Assembly (NCBI GenBank): GCA_030704615.1
Contig: CM060732.1
Coordinates: 20,832,001-20,896,000, forward strand
Direction: 5' to 3'
From: Takakia lepidozioides
Taxonomy: Eukaryota > Streptophyta > Takakiopsida > Takakiales > Takakiaceae
Length of the DNA: 64,000 nucleotides
Each line of letters begins with the position of its first letter. The stretch's first letter is position 1. A program made the translations under genes and the position numbers. A model generated the notes under the pieces. The model saw nothing but the letters and a program-made list of their open reading frames with translations, had not been told where the DNA came from and made no database searches. Below are positions 34,470-45,900 of this stretch, one piece after another.

Positions 34470-37400
34470 ATGGAAGGCACATTTGCGGAAATGGTCACCA
34501 CATTGTAGAGTCTTCAGCTCCAGATGCAAGAACTTCGTACATCTATCGGCCAATTGCAAGCTGATCAGTCTCAAGATCTTGACAACGTTCTCCACAATTT
34601 GCAACAACAAATTTCAGAGTTAAATGAGTCGAACAATGGATCTTCAACCATACAAGTCCCTACTGCAACAGCTCATACTGCAACGGTTCCTCTTCAACAG
34701 ATTACGAGAGAACCAAAGATCAGCATGCCCGAGAAATTTGATGGGACGAGATCAAGATTTCGCGGTTTTGTTCAACAAGTACGACTGTTCCTACGACTAC
34801 ATCCACAACGCTACCCCGATGAAGGTATTCAAGTGGGATTCGTGGGCACCCTTCTATCAGGCACTGCCCTATCTTGGTGTGCACCGCTATTAGAAAAAAA
34901 TTCGCATTTACTATATAATTTTGAAGCATTTATGTCCGAGTTCACTGCAACGTTTGGAAAGAATGATAGAGAGAGAGTTGCAGAAACAAAGATGCGAAAT
35001 CTTCGACAAGGAGCACGTCCTGCTTCCGTTTATGCTACCGAATTTCGACAACTTGCGTGCTACCTCGACTAGAATGAGAAGAGCCTCATTAGTCAGTTTC
35101 GATGTGGATTAATAGATGATGTAAAAGATTTGTTACTGACAATGCCAAACGTGAGCACACTAAGTGAATTCATCACCCAAGTCATTGCATGCGATAATCG
35201 TTTGTTCGAAAGACATCAAGAGAAGCGATCTGGATGGTCGACGACGCATCATGTCACTGCTACTACGACACCAAATACAACGATCCATCAGACATCCAGT
35301 AGTGATCATATGCAGATTGATGTTGTCCGATTCAAACCATTGACGCCACAAAAAAAACAAAGACGGCGCTCGAATGGATTATGTCTCTATTGCAGAGAAG
35401 AAGATCACATAACATTAAACTGCCCCAACAAGAAAAGATTCAAAGCCTGGGGCACAACTCAAGTGTTCGATATGAGGAGGTCGGAAAACGACGATGTCCA
35501 GTCACAGTAGGGACCATGCGGCTGGACACCACAAATTCCTTACCGAAAAAATATCTTTTTCTACCTCCAGACCCTGCACTTTGCTTCACAGTTCCGGTAA
35601 AAATCAGAGTGCAAAATCGAGATATCGTTGTAGAAGCACTTTTGGACTCAGGAGCTTCAGCTTGTTTTATGGACAAAAACTTTGCGAAGCAACACAATTT
35701 AACGTTCGTAAAGAAGAAACTCTCGACCCCCGTTGAAGTCATCGATGGACGACCGTTAGCATCAAGAAATGTGGACCATGAAACTCGACCACTTGAAGTG
35801 AAGCTTAAAGATCAAACATCACATATTGTTTTCAATGTCATCTAGTCTCCAATGAATCATGTGATCCTTGGACTTCCCTGGTTCGTACTTCACAATCCCG
35901 ACATCGACTGGCAATCGCAAAAAATTTCTGCAAGACAAAAATGTAGAAATATCAAAGGTATTCAACCCCTATTCCTTGGAGCTAGAGCTTTCATGAGAGC
36001 TACCAAAAAGAAGGCGACATTTGCACTTTATGCGACTCTGATCAAGACCACGACAGACAAAGGTACTTCAACATTACCCGCTCAATATCAAGATTTCAAA
36101 GATGTCTTCGAGAAGAAAAATGCAGACATGTTGCCAGAACATCGACCTTATGACTGTGCAATTGAGTTACAATAAGGAGCCCAACCACTATTCGGCCCAA
36201 TCTATAACTTATCTCAGACGGAGTTGGCTGCATTACGTGAATACATTGATGAAAATTTGTCGAAGTACTTCATCCGACATTCAAAATCACCCGCGGGGGC
36301 GCCTATCTTGTTTGTGAAAAAGAAGGACGGATCATTACGCATGTGTGTCGACTATCGCAGTCTCAACAAAGTCACAATCAAAGAATCGTTATCCGTTGCC
36401 GCTGATTTCAGGGCTTTTCGACCAACTGGGACGAGCGAAGATTTTTACCAAAATCGATTTGAGATGAGCCTATAACCTTGTGCGGATAAAAGAAGGAGAC
36501 GAATGGAAAACAGCTTTTTCGAACAAGATATGGACATTTTGAATACAGTGTTATGTCTTTCGGTCTTACCAATGCTCCAGCAATTTTCCAACATATGATG
36601 AATGACATCTTTCGAGAATTTTTAGATGACTTTGTAGTCATCTATTTGGACGACATTTTGTATTTTCACAGAATGAAGAAGAATATGGCCGTCATGTACG
36701 CCTTGTTCTTGATAAATTAAGAGAAAGATGACTATATGCCAAGTTGGAGAAATGTCTTTTCCATCAATCTGAGGTCGAATTTCTTGGCTACATTATTTCC
36801 GACAAATGCGTCTTTATGGATCAGAAGAAAATACAAACCATCATTGAGTGGATTAAACCAACTTCGGTCTGAGATGTACAATGTTTTCTGGGCTTTGCAA
36901 ATTTCTATAGAATCTTCATCAATGACTACTCCAAAATTGCTGCACCGTTGACACGACTCACAAGGAATGACAAATTTGTATGGGACGAGAAGGCTGACCA
37001 GGCATTTGAAAGGCTGAAGCAGACATTTACAACGGCTCCAATACTGGTACATGCAGACCCATCTAAACCATTCTTCTTAGAAACAGATGCATCGGACTTT
37101 GCACTTGGCGCGGTACTCTCGCAATACGGTACAGATGGCCGACTCCACCCTGTTGGTTTTCATTCTCGCAAATTTTCCGCTGCGGAGATCAATTATGAAA
37201 TCTATGACAAAGAACTTCTAGCGATTATCGATGCTTTTGAGGAGTGACGACATCTATTGGATGGAGCTAAACATCAGGTCACTATCTATACCAATCACAA
37301 AAACCTTAAATATTTTATGAATGCTCGTGTTTTGAATCGACGTCAAGCGAGATGGAGTATGTCACTAGCAAGGTTTGATTTTGTTATTACCTACCATCCC

Positions 37401-38990
37401 GGACATCTTCAAGAAAAACCAGATGCTCTTTCTCGACTATCGTATCTTGCGCCAAAAGAAGAGGATGCAGTTTTTGACCAACAAAAATCCATTATCTTGA
37501 AACCAGCAAATCTCCAATTGAATATGCTATCCATGTCCACCTATGACGATGCAGAGATCATAAAGGAGATTCAGGAAGCACTAAAGAGCGACCATTTTGC
37601 TACGACACTACGAAGTCAACTAAATCAACCTCGAGACAACCCACATGTTACAAACGACTTCGAATTCAAAAATGGCTTACTTTACTTCAAGGAACTTCTC
37701 TATGTACCTCCAGGACCTACACGACTTCGAATTCTTCAAACATGTCATGATCTTCCGGCTGCAGGACATTTCGGCTTCAACAAAACATTGGAGTTGATAT
37801 CCAGGGACTATTGGTGGCCGCAGATGTGGAAACTCGTGAAAGAATTCATAAAATCTTGTGATACGTGTGCTAGAGCGAAGGGACCACGACATCGACCTTA
37901 CGGCCTTCTTCAACCATTACCCATTCCCGAGGGTCCATGGTCGTCCGTGTCTATGGACTTTATTACGGACTTTCCAATTTCCAAGACCACTGATTCAATC
38001 CTTGTTATTGTAGATCGTTTTACGAAGATGACACATTTCGTTCCATGTAATAAGATGGTTACCGGCGAGGAAACTGCAAGACTCTTCCTCAATAATATCT
38101 ACCGCATTCATGGACTCCCGAAGGACATCGTATCTGATCGATGACCACAGTTCATATCAAATTTCTGGAGGGGATTATTTCACATATTGGATACTAAGAT
38201 CAACCTCTCTACAGCTAATCATCCACAGACTGATAGTCAAACCGAACGTGTAAACCAGATTTTGGAACAGTATCTTCGCTGTACGATAAATTATCACCAA
38301 GATAATTAGACGGACCTTCTGTCATTGGCTGAGTTTGCCTACAACAAGCAAACTCCATTTTTCTCCAATTATGGTTATCATCGTCGAGCAAACCATTTCC
38401 ACATAAAGACTGTTGGAAGCCCTGCTGCAGAAAACCTTGCTACTCATCTAGCTACGATTCACAAGGAGCTTACATCCCACCTCGCAGAAGCTCAAAAACA
38501 ATACAAGGAGTATGTAGATCAACGTCGCCAACTCCAAACCCAGTTCAAGGTCGGAGATCGTGTGTGGCTTCTTCGACGAGACATACAAACCTCGCGACCA
38601 TCAAGAAAGTTGGATTATCAACGTCTGGGACCATTCAAAATTATTCGACAAATAAATCCGGTCAGTTTTCGGTTTGAACTCCCACGAAGTATGCGCATCC
38701 ATCCAGTCTTTCATGTTTCATTATTGGAGTTGTATCATCCATCGAATATTCCAGGGAGAGTCTCCGTACCACCTCCACCAATCGAAGTCAATCAAGAACT
38801 TGAGTATGAAGTCGACGAAGTCCTAGACTCTCGTATCAAGTATAAACGTCTTGAGTATTTTGTACATTGGAAAGGCTACGACATCAGCGAACGAACGTGG
38901 GAACCTTCATCCAACCTCGCCAATGCATCTGACAAAGTCCAAGAGTTTCATCAACGATATCCAACTAAGCCCCGAGCTACACGTCAATAA
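34470..38990 (+). pseudogene. Chromovirus gag-pol with chromodomain, interrupted
   Basis: Gag starts at the ATG at 34470 and carries a knuckle CLYCREEDHITLNC near 35,380. Protease has LLDSGASACFMD near 35,640. Reverse transcriptase has [20 protein letters not shown] near 36,300 and VVIYLDDIL near 36,640. RNase H has [16 protein letters not shown] near 37,080. Integrase has the zinc-binding H..H..C..C region near 37,740-37,870 and SMDFITDFP near 37,950. A chromodomain, EYEVDEVLDSR..YFVHWKGY, lies at about 38,800-38,930. Stop codons occur at 34506, about 35070, 35843, 36173, 37245, 38142 and 38308, and the frame shifts near 36,390 and again between 36,640 and 36,950, so the element cannot make an intact polyprotein. 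Confidence 0.92.
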
Positions 38991-39136
38991 GACGTCACAA
39001 CGATGATGTCAGTCAAGTTAGCTTCAGGGTGAAGACTCCACATTCAATGTACCTGATACATGCTAAGGAGGGAGGAGCACCACACATCAGTATATATAGC
39101 TACACTTCCAACACTCTTGCATCTTATATTGGCAGT

Positions 39137-39433
39137 ATGGAGTCACAGGAACCAGATACATTGGAGTTGTCGCTTACCCAGCTACCAGATCAGTCATTCC
39201 GACTTTCACGACCTTCAACATCACGTCGACGCTCTCGAGACGATAGACCACCAATGCGACGCGTACTTCCTCGTCTGAACCCCGTACGACGACAAGTGGA
39301 GCCTACTCGAAGTCTGATAATTCTGTTGGAGGTTGAGGCTTCGGACCCAGAGGGCAACGAAATCATGTTTGAAGGTAGTTTCGAAAATCAGAATGTTCAA
39401 ATCACTGCGTGGTCCCAAGTTCAAGGTGTTTGA
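39137..39433 (+). CDS. Small ORF between chromovirus pol and 3' LTR
   Basis: An ATG at 39137 opens a 98-codon frame beginning MESQEPDTLELSLTQLPDQ, with a basic Arg/Ser/Pro-rich middle (SRPSTSRRRSRDDRPPMRR). A TATA-like tatatatag lies at 39091-39099, about 40 bases upstream. After the TGA at 39431-39433 the same frame stays open to 39537 (QGPINHLSQERRAEYLAST), so the stop may be a CGA to TGA change in a product of about 133 residues. It has no membrane segment, so it does not look like an envelope protein despite the position. I do not recognise the family. Confidence 0.5.
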   Translation: MESQEPDTLELSLTQLPDQSFRLSRPSTSRRRSRDDRPPMRRVLPRLNPVRRQVEPTRSLIILLEVEASDPEGNEIMFEGSFENQNVQITAWSQVQGV

Positions 39434-39593
39434 CACTATCAATGGTTGCAAGGACCTATAAATCATTTGAGTCAAGAACGAAGAGCCGAATACTTGGCAA
39501 GTACTATTCGCCGGATTTTCGATTTTCTCCAACTCTAAGCAAGTCCAAGATTTTACCGCTCCTCGAGGAACTCGGCGCTAGAGGAGGGGGTGA

Positions 39594-40231
39594 TGTCACG
39601 GACATAGCCCAGAAGAACTTACCAGGAGTAAATACCAGAAGTTATTAAGTTACCATGCTACCAAAAGTTACCATGACTTACCGTGATTTACCATGATCTA
39701 CCATGATTTACCATTACTTATCAAGTTACCGAAAGTTTACCAAATTACCAAGAGTAATTTGGGAAACTACTTAGGAAGCTTCATTTGGAGGAAACTTCTC
39801 CATCAATATACCTCATTTGTTTAAGGAAGCTTCTCCATCAAGAAACCTCCATAGGGGAAGCTTCTTGGGGAAGCTTCTTAGTAGCCAATATATATAGGAG
39901 GCGAGACTAGACACTCTTCAGTCTCGCCAACACCAGTTCAAGCTACTCTTGTTTCCAGTTTCCAGTACTCCAGTCCAGTTCCCAAGTACTCCAGTCCAGT
40001 TCCCAAGTACTCTAGCCCAGTTTCCAGTATCTGGTACTCCAGTCCAGTTTCCAGCATTCCAGTATTCAAGTCGTGTTCCAAAATCTTGTACTCTTGTTCA
40101 TTGTTATAAAGATCGTCTTGATTCATATTTACTCATCGTGCATTCGGCCACGCCGACCTTGACTTCTTGTCTAGCATTGTACCTCTAGTTTTATCTCTTG
40201 TTTATGTTCAGTCATGTTCTCGTCTTTGACA
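39594..40231 (+). repeat. 3' LTR of the chromovirus
   Basis: It is a direct repeat of 33780-34431 and starts tgtcacggacatagcccaga. It retains tatatata near 39,890 and a longer hairpin than the 5' copy: ggcgagact pairs with agtctcgcc (9 bp) around the predicted RNA start. Confidence 0.9.
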
Positions 40232-41340
40232 GTTTTTGGAGTCATAGCCTGGGATGAGAATCTTTTTCCAAGATAGCTCTTTTGGTATTTTGTAGGCATC
40301 AACCTGACCTCTATAATATGGTTGATGCCTATTTGGTTCAACGTGGCCAAATGGTCTTTTAAGAAAAAACTAGGGTAGCTTGTGCCATTGGCCCAAGTCT
40401 CCAGTGTCATCATCTAAGTCCAAATGCAATCCCCTATGTATCCCAAGTGCGTCTCCTATGTCGAGGCATAAATGCGACCTCTAGGGTAGCATGTGCCGTC
40501 ACTACAATATATCGCGGTATTTATAACTGTATATATGACTATTCTGCAGTCATAAACGGTACATATGACTTCTATGACTGTAAGTCATGCAAACCAAGTC
40601 AATACAATGAGTACAGGATGGTACGGTCCGGACCGTTGGCCCAAAGGTCCAATGTCATCCAAGTCCAAATGCATGTTTTTTCCACAAAGCCTATGTCGTT
40701 TGGCCCATATGTGAAGAATTGAAATCTAAGACCAAATGTAATTTCCTATGTATCCAAGTGCAATCTTCTATTCATGTATCCAAGTGCATCTCCCATGTAG
40801 AGCCCCAATTGTCCACTGTCATCTAAGCCCAAGTCCAATCTCCTATGTATCCAGTGCAATTTCCTATGTATCCAAGTGCGTCTCCTATGTCGAGGCCCAA
40901 GTGCAACCTCTAGGCCTTAGGGTAGCCTGTGTCGTTGGCCCAAGTGGCCAATGTCATCTAAGTCATCTAAGTCTAATTAGTTTTTTTCCACAGTGCCTAC
41001 GACCAGATGTGAACCGGAGACCTTTCCCTTGATATCTCTCCCGTTGAGGCTCCAACCATTGTCCCAGGAATGCCCACTTTGCCATTTTTGCTATATTTTG
41101 TGAATTTTCAGCGACCAAAAGTACTTGGAATTTGACATCTCCCACACCGCATTTCCAAAGATCATGAGACCAAGCCCGTGCACCCCTCCTTGTTCAGGGC
41201 TTTCCAACGGTACCAAGCACCAGGGCTGGGGCCTTGCGGTTCGGGACATCTCAACGTGACAACAACAAAACAAAACAAACAAATCGTCTTAATTCATAGA
41301 TTGATATGTGGACTCTTGTTGAAGCAAGTACATCTATCAC
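40232..41340. repeat. Degenerate repeats around ctatgtatccaagtgc
   Basis: Between about 40,390 and 40,990 the motif ctatgtatccaagtgc, with tcctatgtcgaggc and ggcccaa..gtcatctaag, recurs irregularly at least five times on the plus strand. It looks like a decayed tandem repeat. No coding region is recognised. Confidence 0.6.
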
Positions 41341-41344
41341 TTAA

Positions 41345-42170
41345 CCCTTAGTTTCCCAAGCCCTTTTTGGACTTTTGAACAATTTTGGGTACCCAGCTGC
41401 AGTAAATTGCCCCTTGAAACCTACCAAAAATCATCCAGATATTCCAGCCTTATAGCAGTGGGCCCAGCTCAGTTATGCATGACATACCAAAAAATGAGCC
41501 AAGTCCACCGTGGAAATTGTGAGATTATAACGTTGCCCGGGACCTCAAATATCAGGTCCCAAAGAAAAAGTGAGAAAGAAATAGGTTTGACCAAATCAAA
41601 ACCTAGTTTTATCCAATTTTGCTTCCCCCAAGAGCCACCATTTCCAAATCAATAGTGAAGTGGCTATGACCCCACTAAATTGCAGGTCCAACTTATTTTT
41701 TCACCTGTGGTTGCTTTGCATGCAATTACAGAGGGGTTGAAATCTCAAAATTGACAAGAGAAAATGTGCCTCCAAATGAAGCATTTTTTTTTCTACAAAA
41801 TTTTTAAAAGCCAATGGTGGATGTGGGTATGTAATGCTCACACACCACAAGGTGAAGTGTTTTTTTTTAACAAAATTGCTAATTTTCTGCCAAAAATGGG
41901 CTTTGGAGTGCAATCTGTTTTGGGCTTGTTTGCCTGCCACGACAGCGGTCAACAAGCCCTTTTCAGGCCCAAAATGTAAATGAGTGATCTAAGATATTTT
42001 TTGTAGGTCGTAGCTTTTTTTTTTTTTTAATTGTTTTGTTTGCATCATACTCGAGACAAATCCCTTGTCATTAAAGCTTCAGGAGTGGGCCCATCAGATT
42101 AGATCTGCAGAAAATAGGTAGAACTGAAAATTCAGAAAATTCAGATTCAGGTCGCTTGGGAAATTAAGGG
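41345..42170. mobile_element. piggyBac-like non-autonomous element with TTAA target
   Basis: The left end cccttagtttcccaag and the right end cttgggaaattaaggg are inverted repeats (15 of 16 match). Both are flanked directly by TTAA (41341-41344 and 42171-42174). TTAA duplication plus a CCCTT start is diagnostic of the piggyBac superfamily. The 826-bp interior has no transposase. Confidence 0.75.
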
Positions 42171-42273
42171 TTAATCCGAAGTAGCATGTTAATCCCTTCC
42201 AAGTTTCATTTGCAACATCCAACACGGTTATGTGATTTTTGAACCCATGACTACTAGTGAAATGGTATGTCAT

Positions 42274-45200
42274 AACCAGTGTTGGGCAGTTCTTTAAAAA
42301 AGTTGATAACCTTCTGGTTATATACCTAATTTGTTTTTAATAACAAATTAAAACATTTCGGTTAATAATTGAATAACATGCCGGTTGTCAATAACGGATT
42401 TTTTTCACCCCTTGCTGGTTATCAATAAATCCAGTTACTTCTTGGCTGATAACTGGTGGTTATATATACCGGGATTTATTTTTTATTTTTAAATTTTAGC
42501 CGGTTCTCAATTGCTGATAACTAGGATAAAACAATGTTGGACTGGTATCAGGTTTTGCTTATACCAGCAGGTTCCTGGTAGGAAGAAATTTGGATTATGT
42601 GTTCTGGTAGGTTCTTAAATAATGTTTTTTTTTAAAATTCTGGTACCAGGCTGGTATCAACAATGCACTTCATGAAAAAATAGAGGTCTGATATCAACAA
42701 TGGTCCTCGAAAATATTCAAGATTGCAAAATATCAACAACGGTTATCAATACTTGAACGGTTATCAAACCCTGTCACTTTTATAAACTACTTGAAGAGCC
42801 AATATGCAGATCACTAATCTACCATATCTGTATGAAGAGTGCTTGACTACCTGATCTGCAACTTTTTGAAGTGCGAAACTGAGTATGTGAATTCATGTAC
42901 GCATTCCAGCTCCAAGCAAATGCCCCTATCATGTGCAATTCCAAAGCTGCCAAGCAGCTCGATGGCTCCGTGATCCTATCGTCAAACAACCAGAATTCTG
43001 AATGAGAAGCAAAACAACAAGACACATAATCAAATTCCAGAACTTATATAAAAAACAACAGTGTGCAAAGAATTAAAAACCATCAACTTACATTCAGCCC
43101 TCATTCAGCATCATCAAACAAGCCTGCTTCGTCAATCATATCCTCGTTCAAATCTGGTTTTCACCAGAGTCCTTAGTTTCTTTTTTGGCATTCCAGCCTC
43201 AATACATGCCTTCTCCCACTCTAACTTACCCTTGCCAGGCTTCTTTGTCCAAGTAATAGTTTTCTGCAAGACAGCTTGTGCATCCTTCAGTGAAACCTCA
43301 TTCATTCCACCTCCCACCTTATCCCGATCACAAGCATATTGATAGGCTTTCGACACAGCATGGCCGAAACAACTGTCAGGATATGACACAGACAATGCAA
43401 GTGGTTGACATGAAACCACTGAGGACAAGGCAGTAGCTAGGGTATTCAGATTTGCACCTTCATCTTTGACATAAGAGCATCTCCAACGGTGGCCTCTAAA
43501 TCTGCCCCGCTATTGAAGCTATGGCGGCCCACTTGGTGTGTCTCTGAAAATGAACCGTAGCTGTGGCCCACCCATTCACATTAAGTTCTCCCCTCCATAA
43601 CAAGCACAAACCACGTGTTGGACGTGGGTTGTGTGCACATACTACGTGTTGCGCGCTGCCATGAGTGACACAATGACCTTGAGAATTTGGTCGAGCCCAT
43701 GCCGCGTGTTGCCATTGCGAGCTCCTAGACGGTCAACATTCGTTGACTTCCGTGTGCCGTGATGTGCAAGCCTTGCATCCTCCACCAAATTGGTGGTAAT
43801 GTTTGGGATTTTACGGGGGCCGGTGGCTTAAGTGCCGTGCAGGGTGACCGCTGGGGTGCAGCTTCGAGCAACTTCAACGACGGCATCTGCAACTTGCCGT
43901 TGCAACACGGCATGCCGTGACCGCTGGAGATGCTCTAAGCCACCACTTTGTCAGTCAACCTGTAATGTGCCAAGAGGGCCTTCAGTTGTTGGGCAAGAGC
44001 TGCCCCAGGAGTGTCAGGAGCCTCAAACAAGCCTACTGTTATATGACATGGATTCCAGACTTCATCTATGAAGTTGATGACTACAACAAAAGTGTCATAC
44101 CCAGATCGGCTCATCCATAAGTCAAAAGTGGTAGTGTCAGTAGCAGCTTGGGCAATGGCAGGCAACATATCTCTCCATAGTCTTTTTCATCAGATCTGGT
44201 AGATGCTCCTTCACAAGTTGCTTGCGAGTGGGGAACACAACCTGACCACATTGGCGCATGACCAGCCGCCTCAACCAAGGGTTTTCAACTGCAGACAAAG
44301 GCATATAGCTTTTACAATCATCAGGACCAGATCCTCTATGAACCGGATCGGGGCAGGGTTATCTTTCCTGTATGGCTTATTGGATCCAAAAAACGAAGTA
44401 ATGGCAGATGGAGTGACTGAAACCCTTTTCTTTGTTTTCTACCTCTTGTTTGGAATCTGTTCATCAAGAATCTTCCTCTGTGCCTTGTACTTTGTAAGTT
44501 CAGAGCTATGCTCATTAGAAACATGCTTCTTCATAGCTGTGATTCCATGATCAGGATGGTAAGAAACAAAACCCTTACAAAAACCCTTGATTTGGTTGAG
44601 CTATGAGAGCTTTGAGACTGCTAATTGAAATGACATATCACACACCTCATGAGCTGAGCAACTTGTTGGTCTACTTTGGCACTCGAGTCATTGAGTGTAA
44701 AGAATGCCCAGGCCTCAGATGTCCTATGGTATGGCACCCAAAATGCTGCATTGGCATCCAAGTGCAGCAAATGTTGTCTCTAAATGGCCTCCTCATCTAT
44801 AATGCAATCTTCATCTGCTGCCTCCAAGGTCTACAGAACTTCCTCCGAGGTCACACCTGTTTCATGCTCGTCAATGGAGCCATCGATCAGCAGGGTTTCA
44901 GTCTCACACAAGTCAAAAGGATCCCTAAACTCAATGGTGCCATGAATACCTACAGCAAAGTCACGATTCATTGCAGTAAACACTAGTGATTACAGGCTAT
45001 CAGCAGTAAGCTAAACAACAGAAAAACACCAAACACCAAACCACAATAGCATAAACACGATGACTTATCTCAACTCGAATCTCACAAAGCGGCGCCCATT
45101 CAAAGCAGGTTGTTGCCTATCTTCAATGCCTAGCTTCAAATCTGTCGCCGCTACTGCAATATCCCCTCCCATATCGATACCAGGCAGGTCATACCAGGTG

Positions 45201-45380
45201 CTGCAACATAATCGTCAACACGGGTAACAACACGGGTCATATCGCCGTAAGCTGAGGCGAGTAATGTTCATGCCGATCACTCTCACAAGCCCTAACCGTC
45301 GGGCCTGTTCTGCATGGAATTTTCAATTTTCATGTACCGTCTGGTAGGTTAGGTTATATCCGGGTTGTTACCCGAATTAA
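42274..45380 (-). pseudogene. hAT transposase gene (BED type), broken
   Basis: Minus-strand frames give hAT transposase pieces in order: a BED-finger-like block HPDHGITAMKKHVSNEHSS near 44,520, a middle block TTTFDLWMSRSGYDTFVVVI near 44,110 followed by GLFEAPDTPGAALAQQLK, then (beyond a nested MITE) YVKDEGANLNTLATALSS near 43,450 and the block ending near 43,132. Stops and a frame change interrupt it, and the catalytic C terminus with the hAT dimerisation block was not found. A cagtgttgggcagttc terminus starts at 42274. The far end is uncertain, perhaps disrupted near 45,380. The termini have ggttat/ataacc-rich subterminal sequence. Confidence 0.75.
43475..43935. mobile_element. Harbinger-type MITE inserted in the hAT transposase
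   Basis: The terminal inverted repeats are gagcatctccaacggt at the left and its inverse, ending ctggagatgctc, at the right. TAA flanks both sides (43472-43474 and 43936-43938), the 3-base target duplication of PIF/Harbinger elements. Removing the element and one TAA would keep the transposase frame open across the junction (ends KVVA and YVKDEG). Confidence 0.85.
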
Positions 45381-45900
45381 TAACCGGGGGGACCTAACAC
45401 TATTTTAACTAATTCTGGACTTTTGTTTGGTCCAGAAATAATACAAGATATATGAATAATTATAATATATAATAGAAATAAAGAGATATATCTATAATTA
45501 TTTGACTATTTGTGCACTATATAACAACAAATTATGTAATCCTCCACACATTCTACGCAAAAATACAAGTATGTATTGTGGTCTTAGATGAACATCCACT
45601 GCCAAGTTGACGTTCATTAAAAAGAATGGGAGGATGCAATGAATCAAACAATGATGAGAGCTCCGATATCCAAATGACATACAGAAACAAACATGGAATA
45701 ATGGCAGAACCAAATATGAAACAATGATGGCATGTGATGAATAGGACAACATGGAAAAACGAGTCTGTCGGGATCTGATTGATGATATGAAACATTCATA
45801 TTTTATTTGAGATTATATCATTCAAGGCGATGGACCAACAGAAAAATGAACGTCAACTGTCCATCCGTTCATGGACTTAATGCCATACAAGCCATAGATT

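Larger units (their letters stand above)
33780..40231 (+). mobile_element. Ty3/gypsy chromovirus LTR retrotransposon (decayed)
   Basis: Two long terminal repeats (about 652 and 638 bases) bracket gag-pol in the order gag, protease, reverse transcriptase, RNase H, integrase, chromodomain, which defines a chromovirus. The LTRs start tgtcacg and end ttgaca. A polypurine tract, gaggagggggtga, precedes the 3' LTR. No matching target duplication is visible (tacga on the left, gtttt on the right), so one flank may be rearranged. The LTRs differ by scattered substitutions and small indels, so the insertion is not recent. Confidence 0.93.

Noticed and set aside
39137-39433. Envelope gene in the chromovirus
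   Set aside because: The ORF is small and basic and has no signal peptide or transmembrane segment.
33775-40236. Target-site duplication of the chromovirus
   Set aside because: The five bases on either side (tacga and gtttt) do not match under the LTR limits used.
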